From assembly GCF_000420545.1 (NCBI RefSeq), contig NZ_ATVD01000003.1, positions 358,370-422,369 of the forward strand: a stretch of DNA of 64,000 nucleotides, in the 5' to 3' direction. Positions 26,543-33,462 of the stretch are shown here, piece after piece. Origin of the DNA: Arenimonas oryziterrae DSM 21050 = YC6267 (GTDB taxonomy: Bacteria > Pseudomonadota > Gammaproteobacteria > Xanthomonadales > Xanthomonadaceae). Under the pieces are notes generated by a model. It did no database searches. It was not told where the DNA came from and was given only the letters and a program-made list of their open reading frames with translations. The position numbers and the translations under genes were made by a program. Numbering within the stretch: position 1 is the first letter of the stretch; the number at the start of each line of letters is the position of its first letter.

Positions 26543-29323
26543 TTACTTGCCGGCGAAGTTGATGTTGTACTCCAACCACAGCGCACGGCCGTAGCCGTTG
26601 TAGTTGAAGATGTTGTAGTACGGATAGACGTTGTAGGTCTTGTCCACCGGCGCGCGCGTATTGCGCAGGTTGTTGACGGTCAGCGCCAGCCCGCTGTTCT
26701 CGTTGAGCTTGTAGGCGATGTTGGCGTTGTAGACCATGTGCGGTCCGACCGTGCCGGCGTTGTCCAGGTCATCCAGCTGCGCGGCGTAGTTGGGCGTGTT
26801 GCCGTAACGGGTGCCGTACAGCGTGGCCGACCAGTCACCGATGTTCCAGGTGATGTCGCCGGTGAACACCGACTTGAACTCCGACGACGCCGTGGCGTCA
26901 CGCAGCAGGTCGCGCGGCACGTCGCCCGGATAGCGCTGGAAGATGTGCGAGTGGCTGATGTTGTAGTTGCCGGTGAAGACGAATTCGCCAGCGCGGCCGG
27001 CATCCATCGTGTAGCTCACGTTGGCGACCACGCCCGAAACGCGCTCCTTGGACACGTTGATCGGGTTGATGCGCACGCTCTGCAAGGCGTTCGGCTGCAG
27101 GCCGCTGTTGGGATTGCGCACGATGCGCGCGAGCGCGTCCACGCAGGTCGGCGAGTTGATGTCGAGCTGGCCTTGGCGGCAACGGGCTTCGTCGAAGAGC
27201 AGCTGGTTGATGCTCAGGTCGCTGACTTCGTTGTCGATGCTGACGTTGTAGTAATCGGCGCGGATGTCGAACTGCTGGGTCGGCGACCAGACGAAGCCGT
27301 AGCCGAACGACTTGGCGGTGATCGACTCCAGTTCGCGGTTGCCGGTGCGGCTGCCCTTGACCTGGAAGGAGTTGTACGAGCAATCGCCGATCGGACCGGG
27401 TTCTTCGACCGAGCACCGGTAGTAATCGGTGACCGAGGTGAAGAATCCGCTCTCGCCGGCATAGATGTACGACATGTCCGGGGCGCGGAACGCCGTCGCG
27501 TAGCTCGCACGCAGCAGCAGCGTGTCGATCGGACGATATTCCAGGCCCAGCTTGTAGGTGGCCTTGGAATCGCCGCCGGCATCGATGTTGCGGTACTTGT
27601 CGAAGCGGCCGGAGATGTTCGCGGTCAGCGTGCTGAACACCGGCACGCGGAACTCGAACGCGATCGCGTCGTTGGCGCGCTTGCCCGAGCCCTGGGTGCC
27701 GGTCAGGCCCCAGAATTCGCCGGCGATGATGCCCGGGTCGGTCGGGTTGTTCCAGACCTGGTAACCGGACTGGATCAGCGCGGCCACGCCGACCGAACCG
27801 GCCGGCAATTCGAACAGGTCGGTATTGGTGATCGACAGGTTGACGTTATGCGTCCAGGTCGTCGATTCGGTGTGGATCGCACCCTGGAAGCTGCGGTACT
27901 GCGCCGGCGTGAGCGACTGGTAGAACGCGGCATTGTTCGGCGTGTACACCGGATAGCCGTAGTAGGTGCCGAGCTGCGGACCGAGGAACTGGTTGCGGAA
28001 GAAGTCCTCGATCTTGCCCGTCAGCGGCCACAACTGGTTGTCGGTCAGGTTGTACTGCGAGCGGCTGTAGAACGCGTTGTAGTCCCAGTTCGAGTCGCCG
28101 AAGCCGCCGCGAACGCCGAACGCGGCGTTGTAGGAATTGGACCGCGTCTTGGCCATGTTGGTGCCGACGCCGGTCTCTTCGGGCGAGAAGATGTGCTGGT
28201 ACAGATCCAGGCGGAAGTTGACCGGATCCCAGATATAGCCGCCCGACCCATTGATGTCCGGCGACCAGAAGCGCGAACCCGAGTTCGAGTTGCTCTCGTT
28301 GATGCCGTACAGCAGGCTGCCGTAGAGCTCGGCATTGGAATTGAGCTGATAGCTTCCGTTGAGGTAGAAGCTGGTGCCCTTTTCCTCGTTGAGCAAAGTC
28401 GTGTAGCCGATTTCGTCGCGGCTGCCGCAGAAATAGCCGCGGCCGGGACGGAAGTCGCGGAAGGTCGAGCCGCCGAAATTGCCGCGCAGCGAATCGCAGG
28501 CCGCACCCGGGTCGTAGTAGGTGTTGCTGAAACCGTCGAGAATGATGAAGGTGCGCGAGCCGTAACGGCTGTCCGGATCGGGATTGTCGTTGGTCGAATC
28601 GGCCCAATCACGGTCATACCCGTAGATCGGCTTCTGCTGGCTGTATTGGAAACCGAAGGTCAGATCCAGCGCGCCCCAGGCCTTGCCGCCAGTGACCTGG
28701 AAGCGTTCGTTGCGGCCACCGCCGTCGCTGTAACCGCCGGCACGCACGTTGAACTGCACGCCGTCGAGTTTCTTCTTGAGAATGATATTGACCACGCCGG
28801 CGATCGCGGAGGAGCCGTAGATCGCCGACTGGTTGCCCGGCAGGATGTCGATCTGTTCGACCATGCCGGTCGGAATGCTGGACAGGTCGGTGAAGTTGCT
28901 CTGCCCGTTGTAGAGCAGCGGATAGTCGGCAAGCGGACGACCGTCGATGAGGATCAGCGTGAAGCCCGGTTCCAGACCAAGCAGGCTGACCGTCGTCGCG
29001 CCGGGCGTGAAGCCGCCGCTGAACTGGTTGTCCTGCACCGCGCCGGTCGACAGCGGCTGCGAACGCAGCGCGTCGGACACGTTGCGGAAACCCTGACGCT
29101 GGATTTCGGCGGCGGTGATGGTGGTGACCGGTGAGGCGGTCTCCTTCTGCGCTTGCGGAATCAGCGAGCCGGTGACGACGACGGCGGCGATATCGGTGGC
29201 ATCTTTCTTGTCTTCGTCGCTGGCGGCGGTGCCGGTCGTGTCCTGCTGCGCGTAAGCCGTGTCGGCCCAGGCGGAGAAAGCCAGGATGGCGCTAATCGAA
29301 GTCGCTAGTAGCTTTCGATCCAT
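26543..29323 (-). CDS. TonB-dependent outer-membrane receptor
   Basis: 926 aa. Sec signal peptide (cleavage near AWADTAYA-QQ), a TonB-box region around DIAAVVVTGS (residues 44-52), a plug domain (VTTITAAEIQRQGFRNVSDA, then GFTLILIDGRPLADYP and AIYGSSAIAGVVNIILKK), and a 22-strand-type barrel ending in Phe-rich strand LWLEYNINFAGK. It belongs to the large receptors abundant in Xanthomonads. The plug lacks a specific siderophore signature, so carbohydrate, peptide or metal substrates are all possible. GAGG (29333-29336) lies 9 nt before the ATG. The leader is long (see the promoter entry). Confidence 0.94.
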   Translation of the reverse strand: MDRKLLATSISAILAFSAWADTAYAQQDTTGTAASDEDKKDATDIAAVVVTGSLIPQAQKETASPVTTITAAEIQRQGFRNVSDALRSQPLSTGAVQDNQFSGGFTPGATTVSLLGLEPGFTLILIDGRPLADYPLLYNGQSNFTDLSSIPTGMVEQIDILPGNQSAIYGSSAIAGVVNIILKKKLDGVQFNVRAGGYSDGGGRNERFQVTGGKAWGALDLTFGFQYSQQKPIYGYDRDWADSTNDNPDPDSRYGSRTFIILDGFSNTYYDPGAACDSLRGNFGGSTFRDFRPGRGYFCGSRDEIGYTTLLNEEKGTSFYLNGSYQLNSNAELYGSLLYGINESNSNSGSRFWSPDINGSGGYIWDPVNFRLDLYQHIFSPEETGVGTNMAKTRSNSYNAAFGVRGGFGDSNWDYNAFYSRSQYNLTDNQLWPLTGKIEDFFRNQFLGPQLGTYYGYPVYTPNNAAFYQSLTPAQYRSFQGAIHTESTTWTHNVNLSITNTDLFELPAGSVGVAALIQSGYQVWNNPTDPGIIAGEFWGLTGTQGSGKRANDAIAFEFRVPVFSTLTANISGRFDKYRNIDAGGDSKATYKLGLEYRPIDTLLLRASYATAFRAPDMSYIYAGESGFFTSVTDYYRCSVEEPGPIGDCSYNSFQVKGSRTGNRELESITAKSFGYGFVWSPTQQFDIRADYYNVSIDNEVSDLSINQLLFDEARCRQGQLDINSPTCVDALARIVRNPNSGLQPNALQSVRINPINVSKERVSGVVANVSYTMDAGRAGEFVFTGNYNISHSHIFQRYPGDVPRDLLRDATASSEFKSVFTGDITWNIGDWSATLYGTRYGNTPNYAAQLDDLDNAGTVGPHMVYNANIAYKLNENSGLALTVNNLRNTRAPVDKTYNVYPYYNIFNYNGYGRALWLEYNINFAGK

Positions 29324-29470
29324 GATGGTTTACCTCGTATGTTTTGTCTGACGGCCGTGCCAAGCAGCACGCGCCGTCCCCCGGGACGCAACGTAAAACC
29401 CCGGCCCCCAGCCAGCCTCACCCGAGCAGGGAGACGAGGCGCCGGTAGCACAGGAATGTTGCGAATTCCG

Positions 29471-29500
29471 AACATACGCCCAGGGATGCGAAGCAGGCAA
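29471..29500 (-). promoter_or_regulatory. Candidate promoter of the TonB receptor gene
   Basis: On the minus strand TTGCCT (29500-29495) is followed after 18 bp by TATGTT (29476-29471). Each matches consensus at four of six bases. It implies a leader of about 140 nt containing a short CGTCCC/GGGACG hairpin. No cobalamin or TPP riboswitch motif was seen in it. Confidence 0.35.
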
Positions 29501-29604
29501 GCCGTGCTAACGGGCTGGGCCATCGAAGGCTGTCGACGCGCGGCCAGCGGCGTTCTTCACAAGCGTGAATACGGTCGTGTCGATGCCGGTGACGCCGACG
29601 CGGG

Positions 29605-30654
29605 TCAGGGCTGCGCGGCGGCGAATTCCGGCGTCATCATCTGCGCGAAGCCGGTGCCGGCGCGGACCAGGAACAGGGCGGCGACATGGTGTTCCCGCGC
29701 GTACTGCAAGCCCTGCTCAGGGCCGAGAATGCTCAACGCGGCGGCGAGCGAATCGGCCTGCAGACCCTCGTCGGCGAGGACCGTGACCGAGGCAAGCGCA
29801 TGCGTCACCGGGGCGCCGGTACGCGGATCGATATGGTGCGAATAGCGCTGGCCGTCGAGCGTGTAGAACTTGCGATAGTCGCCGGACGAACCCGAGGCGC
29901 GGTCGGCGAGCACGACCACGCGGGCGATCAGGTCTTCGCTGTCGGGTTGTTCGATGCCCACGCGCCAGCCGTGGCCGCCGGGGCGGTTGCCGCGACCACG
30001 CAGTTCGCCGCCGTGTTCGACCAGAAAATCGTGCACACCGGCGCGGTCGAGATAGCGCGTGATCTGATCAACGGCGTAGCCGGGCGCGATCGAGGACAGG
30101 TCGAGGGCGACGCCACCGGGTTGGCGCGCGCGCCGCGCGGCGGCATCGAGGGTGACGCGCTGCCAGCCGACGCGTGCGCGCGCCGCAGCCAATGCCGCGG
30201 GCGCGGGCGTCGTGCGGGTCTTGGGTCCGGGCCCGAAGCCCCACAGGGTCACCAGCGGACCCACGGTGGGGTCGTAGGCGCCGCCGGTATCGCGCGCCAA
30301 AGCCAGCGCCTGGGTGAGCACGGCGAACATTTCTGGCGGCAGGCTCACCCACTGGCCGGCCGGCGCGGCATTGAATCGCGCCAGGTCCGAATCCTCACGC
30401 CAGGTGCTCATCTGCGCGTCGATGCGGTCGAGCTCGGCCTGGATGCCGGCCTGCAACGCCGGCCGCGGTGGCGTGTCGGCGGCAGACACGAGTTTCACCG
30501 TCCAGGTGGTGCCCATCGCCTCGCCCGTCAAGGTATCGACCGTGCGTGCACGCGGCGCGCTCGCGCAGCCGGGCGCCAGGCCCGCGATGACGAGCAGCAG
30601 TGCCAGGGTCGCCGTGCGTCGCGACCCAGCTGCGCGTGCGCGGACGCCGTGCAT
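29605..30654 (-). CDS. apbE: FAD:protein FMN transferase (ApbE), lipoprotein
   Basis: Transfers FMN from FAD to a Ser/Thr of an exported protein through a phosphodiester bond, in the periplasm, using Mg2+. 349 aa from the ATG at 30654. Lipobox LAPGC (Cys30) anchors it, as for many ApbE proteins. Diagnostic segments are GEAMGTTWTVK, DAQMSTWREDSDLARFN, GGAYDPTVGPLVTLWGFG, DLSSIAPGYAVD and the metal-site motif HIDPRTGAPV. It is the last gene of the receptor-PiuC-PepSY-DUF2271-DUF4198 operon; its ATG is 5 bp after the DUF4198 stop. The DGVSGAT motif of the DUF2271 protein two genes upstream is its likely target. Confidence 0.93.
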   Translation of the reverse strand: MHGVRARAAGSRRTATLALLLVIAGLAPGCASAPRARTVDTLTGEAMGTTWTVKLVSAADTPPRPALQAGIQAELDRIDAQMSTWREDSDLARFNAAPAGQWVSLPPEMFAVLTQALALARDTGGAYDPTVGPLVTLWGFGPGPKTRTTPAPAALAAARARVGWQRVTLDAAARRARQPGGVALDLSSIAPGYAVDQITRYLDRAGVHDFLVEHGGELRGRGNRPGGHGWRVGIEQPDSEDLIARVVVLADRASGSSGDYRKFYTLDGQRYSHHIDPRTGAPVTHALASVTVLADEGLQADSLAAALSILGPEQGLQYAREHHVAALFLVRAGTGFAQMMTPEFAAAQP

Positions 30655-30659
30655 CGCGA

Positions 30660-31460
30660 TTACTGCGGCAACACTTCCAGCGTCGCCACATAACTCAGGC
30701 GACGCTGCTTGGCCTGTGGCAGGCTGGTTTTGCCGTCGGTCGTGACAACTTCGAGCCAATAGCGACCCGCCTGCGGCCAGGTGACGCTGAACGCACCGTC
30801 GCCATCGCTGGTCAGGGTCATTTCATCCTGCTTGGCGCGATAGCGGATGCCCTCGGGCACGATCGTGATCTTCAGGCCGGGCGCCGGCTGGCCGTCGATG
30901 GTCAATTTGAAACGCGCCGCTTCCCCAGCGAACAGATCGTTGGGATGCGTGACCGGCACGAGTTCCAGACCGGTGCCGTCGGCTTTGAGCGCGCTGGGCT
31001 TGCCGGCGGTGATGAAGGTTTCCACCCGCGTCTGGCTCTGCAGGACCTGCAGGTCCTTGGCATCGGCGGGCACTTCCTTCGCGAACGCCTCCGCCGTACC
31101 GCGCCAACGCTTGGTCTCGGTGCCGACCAGATAGCTCGCACTCAAGCCGCGGCTGCCATTGCTCAGGCGATACGTGCCGCTCTGCGCGAGCTGCAGATCG
31201 AAGGTCGTGCGGTATTTTCCAGTAGCCAGATTCTCTGGCTTGACCACGCTGCCGTCCGGCGCAGTGACGACGAGGTTGTCGATGCGCAGCGGCACATGGT
31301 TGAAGTAGAAGATGTCATTGGACACCGCGGCATCGACGGTCACGTATTCGTTCGGCGTGACCACGGTCGAGGACGGCAGCAGCCAGGCCTTGTGCGCCTG
31401 CGCCGAGAACGGCAGGGCGAGGGCGAAGGCCAGCGCGGCGAATTTCAGCGTCGTTTTCAT
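30660..31460 (-). CDS. DUF4198 periplasmic protein
   Basis: 266 aa. The signal peptide ends ALPFSAQA, and cleavage there leaves His23 as the mature N-terminus (HKAWLLPSST). DUF4198 proteins have two immunoglobulin-like beta domains and often sit beside metal (Ni/Co) uptake genes. The second domain is visible from about residue 165 (HPNDLFAGEAARFKLTIDGQ...VTWPQAGRYWLEV). A free N-terminal His followed by beta domains is the layout of histidine-brace metal sites, which suggests copper or other metal binding (inference). The gene lies 42 bp after DUF2271 and 5 bp before apbE. Confidence 0.85.
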   Translation of the reverse strand: MKTTLKFAALAFALALPFSAQAHKAWLLPSSTVVTPNEYVTVDAAVSNDIFYFNHVPLRIDNLVVTAPDGSVVKPENLATGKYRTTFDLQLAQSGTYRLSNGSRGLSASYLVGTETKRWRGTAEAFAKEVPADAKDLQVLQSQTRVETFITAGKPSALKADGTGLELVPVTHPNDLFAGEAARFKLTIDGQPAPGLKITIVPEGIRYRAKQDEMTLTSDGDGAFSVTWPQAGRYWLEVVTTDGKTSLPQAKQRRLSYVATLEVLPQ

Positions 31461-31502
31461 CAGGGGCTCCGGAGCAGGAAGGTCGTCGGTCGATGGCAGA
31501 TG

Positions 31503-32024
31503 TCAGGGCTTGAGGTCGAGCGTGATCGTGCCGAGTTCGTGCTCGCCCTGGACTGCGGTTTGCACAGGCATCTTCGCCGGCCAGGTGAAAGGGATTTTCA
31601 GCAGTTCGCGACCGCCGACTTCGCGCACGGCCTCCACGACCAGGGTGTAATCGCCCGGCGGCAGCTTCGCGAGCACGCCCTTGCGGTCGTCGAAACGCAG
31701 CGTCTGTACGCCGGCCGATCGCGTCGCTCCGCTGACTCCGTCCACAGGCAGGGACAGGTCGCGGCCGCTGCGTCGCCACCATTGGCGTAATTCGGGCAGC
31801 CATTTTGTGCCGGGTTCCTTGCCATCGCGCGTCTGGTACCAGATCGCGAGATTCGCCGCGACGCTCTGGTCGGACTTTTCGACCCAGATCGCGACATAGG
31901 GCTTGTGGTACTCGGCGACTTTTAGTGCGGGCACCTGCACGCTGACCGAGAGTTCGGCGGCGGACGCCGCAGACGCCGACAGCGCGGCAGACAGCAACAG
32001 GGAACGGATCATCAGACGTTTCAT
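31503..32024 (-). CDS. DUF2271 periplasmic protein, probable flavinylated redox carrier
   Basis: 173 aa. Signal peptide (cleavage about ASAASA-AE, residue 22), then a single beta-sandwich DUF2271 domain: KPYVAIWVEKSDQSVAANLA, TKWLPELRQWW, and PPGDYTLVVEAVREVGG. Residues 95-101 read DGVSGAT, followed by RSAG. The D-G-x-S/T-G-A-T pattern is the ApbE recognition motif known from NqrC and RnfG, where the last Thr (here Thr101) carries FMN. With apbE in the same operon, covalent flavinylation is a strong inference. The ATG at 32024 is 8 nt beyond the PepSY stop. It would shuttle electrons in the periplasm between the PepSY membrane protein and an acceptor such as ferric iron. Confidence 0.86.
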   Translation of the reverse strand: MKRLMIRSLLLSAALSASAASAAELSVSVQVPALKVAEYHKPYVAIWVEKSDQSVAANLAIWYQTRDGKEPGTKWLPELRQWWRRSGRDLSLPVDGVSGATRSAGVQTLRFDDRKGVLAKLPPGDYTLVVEAVREVGGRELLKIPFTWPAKMPVQTAVQGEHELGTITLDLKP

Positions 32025-32031
32025 GACAGCC

Positions 32032-32682
32032 TCAGCGATGAATGAAGAACACGAGCAACAACGCGGGCAGCACCAATCCGAGCGCCACCACCGGCCAGGT
32101 GCCGGGACGATGCCGCGAATGCAGCTGCAGCAGGACCAGCCCGGTGCCGGCGAACACCACGCAGGCGACGGCGAACAGGTCGATGAACCAGGTCCAGGCC
32201 GTGCCGGTATTGCGGCCTTTGTGCAGGTCGTTGAAATACGACACCCAGCCGCGATCGGTGCGTTCGTATTCGACGGCGCCATTCGTACGGTCGATGCTCA
32301 GCCAGGCATCGCCGCCGGGGCGCGGCAAGGAAACATAGATTTCCTCGTCGGACCATTCCGCCGCACGATCGCCCACGTCAGTGGCCAGGGTCTTGCCCAG
32401 CCATGCGGCGACGTCGGCTGGCAGCGGCGCGTTGTCAGTGGAGGGTGCGACCAGCGCCTGGCGCAGCGGCGCGGGCAGCGTGATCTTGCGTGTGTGTACG
32501 GCCGGCTCGGCGGAAACCTGCGCGGCGTGATTGAGGGTGATGCCGGTGATCGCGAAACCGAGCATCGCGACCAGACAAACCGCCGAGCTGATCCAGTGCC
32601 ATTGATGCAGGGTTTTGAGCCAATACGCGCGGCCGCTCGGCGCCGGACGCGGGCGCGGTTGCCGATGTTCGCTCGCGCGCAT
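32032..32682 (-). CDS. PepSY-associated transmembrane protein
   Basis: 216 aa. A membrane helix at about 31-53 (ISSAVCLVAMLGFAITGITL) is followed by a periplasmic PepSY-like domain (EEIYVSLPRPGGDAWLSIDR, then YERTDRGWVSYFNDLHKG), then two C-terminal helices (FIDLFAVACVVFAGTGLVLL and PVVALGLVLPALLLVFFI). The His pairs near helix ends (LHQWHW, LNHAA, DLHKGRN) are typical of PepSY-TM proteins that may carry heme or relay electrons, as proposed for iron-reductase proteins such as PiuB. It lies 3 bp after piuC and 7 bp before DUF2271. Confidence 0.87.
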   Translation of the reverse strand: MRASEHRQPRPRPAPSGRAYWLKTLHQWHWISSAVCLVAMLGFAITGITLNHAAQVSAEPAVHTRKITLPAPLRQALVAPSTDNAPLPADVAAWLGKTLATDVGDRAAEWSDEEIYVSLPRPGGDAWLSIDRTNGAVEYERTDRGWVSYFNDLHKGRNTGTAWTWFIDLFAVACVVFAGTGLVLLQLHSRHRPGTWPVVALGLVLPALLLVFFIHR

Positions 32683-32685
32683 CGC

Positions 32686-33372
32686 TCAGACCTCGGCCCA
32701 GCGCCGCAGCAGGTTGTGATACACGCCGGTGAGCTGCACGAGCGCCGGATGGTCCGGCGTCGCCTGGGTCAGGCGGCGAATGGAGATGTCGAGTTCGAAC
32801 AGCAGGCGGCGATCGCCGTCGTCGCGCACCAGGCTCTGGATCCAGAAAAACGAAGCCAGCCGCTCGCCGCGCGTCACCGGCGTGACGCGGTGCAGGCTGG
32901 TGCCCGGATACAGCACCATGTCGCCGGCAGGCAGCTTGATCTGCTGCGTGCCATAGGTGTCTTCGATGATCAGCTCGCCGCCGTCGTAGTCCTCGGGCGC
33001 ATTGAGGAACAGCGTCGCCGACAAGTCCGTACGTACCGGCTGCACGAGGTGTCCGGTGCGGTCGTAGCGGATCGCGTTGTCGATGTGGAAACCGAAGGCC
33101 TGCCCGCCGCGATAGCGATTGAACAGCGGCGGGAACACCACGCGCGGCAACGCCGCGGCGAAATAGTTGTCGTTGTTCTTGAGCGCGGCGCGCACGAGCG
33201 CGCCCAGTTCGATCGCAACCGGATCGGACTCGGGCAGTTGCTCGTTGTCCTTGGCCTTCACCGACTGGTGGCCGGCGGTGATGCGTCCGTCCGCCCAGGA
33301 CGCCGATGCCAGGCGTTCGCGACAGAAAGCGACTTGCTCGGGGCTCAGTACCTGCGGGATGTGCAGCAGCAT
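32686..33372 (-). CDS. piuC: PKHD-type Fe(II)/2-oxoglutarate dioxygenase (PiuC/YbiX)
   Basis: 228 aa (E. coli YbiX 225). It is an iron- and 2-oxoglutarate-dependent dioxygenase of the prolyl-4-hydroxylase alpha-like fold. The metal triad is His96-Asp98 in [12 protein letters not shown] and His161 in [10 protein letters not shown]; a basic residue in TRGERLAS binds 2-oxoglutarate. In Pseudomonas and E. coli the gene sits beside catecholate siderophore receptors (PiuA, Fiu), as here. The natural substrate is not known. GAGGA precedes the ATG. A terminator-like hairpin lies between it and the receptor gene. Confidence 0.93.
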   Translation of the reverse strand: MLLHIPQVLSPEQVAFCRERLASASWADGRITAGHQSVKAKDNEQLPESDPVAIELGALVRAALKNNDNYFAAALPRVVFPPLFNRYRGGQAFGFHIDNAIRYDRTGHLVQPVRTDLSATLFLNAPEDYDGGELIIEDTYGTQQIKLPAGDMVLYPGTSLHRVTPVTRGERLASFFWIQSLVRDDGDRRLLFELDISIRRLTQATPDHPALVQLTGVYHNLLRRWAEV

Positions 33373-33394
33373 GGCGGGGTCCTCGGGACGGAAA

Positions 33395-33419
33395 ATCCCC
33401 GTCCATGACGGACGGGGAT
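33395..33419 (-). terminator. Attenuator-like hairpin between receptor and piuC
   Basis: Perfect 10-bp stem ATCCCCGTCC-(5 nt)-GGACGGGGAT in the 90-bp gap between the receptor stop and piuC. Read in the direction of transcription it ends in a run of only four T. This is a leaky intrinsic terminator or an RNA-processing site that would make the receptor mRNA more abundant than the distal genes. Confidence 0.65.
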
Positions 33420-33462
33420 CGGGGTTCGCGCAGTCTCTTTCAGAACACGCGCGTGGGCAGGC

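Noticed and set aside
29556..29569. Palindrome TTCACAAGCGTGAA upstream of the TonB receptor
   Set aside because: It is far upstream (about 235 bp), has no spacing relation to the candidate promoter, and does not match a known regulator consensus well.
29324..29604. Riboswitch (cobalamin or TPP) in the long leader of the TonB receptor
   Set aside because: No B12-box or TPP core motif was found; only short GC-rich hairpins are present.
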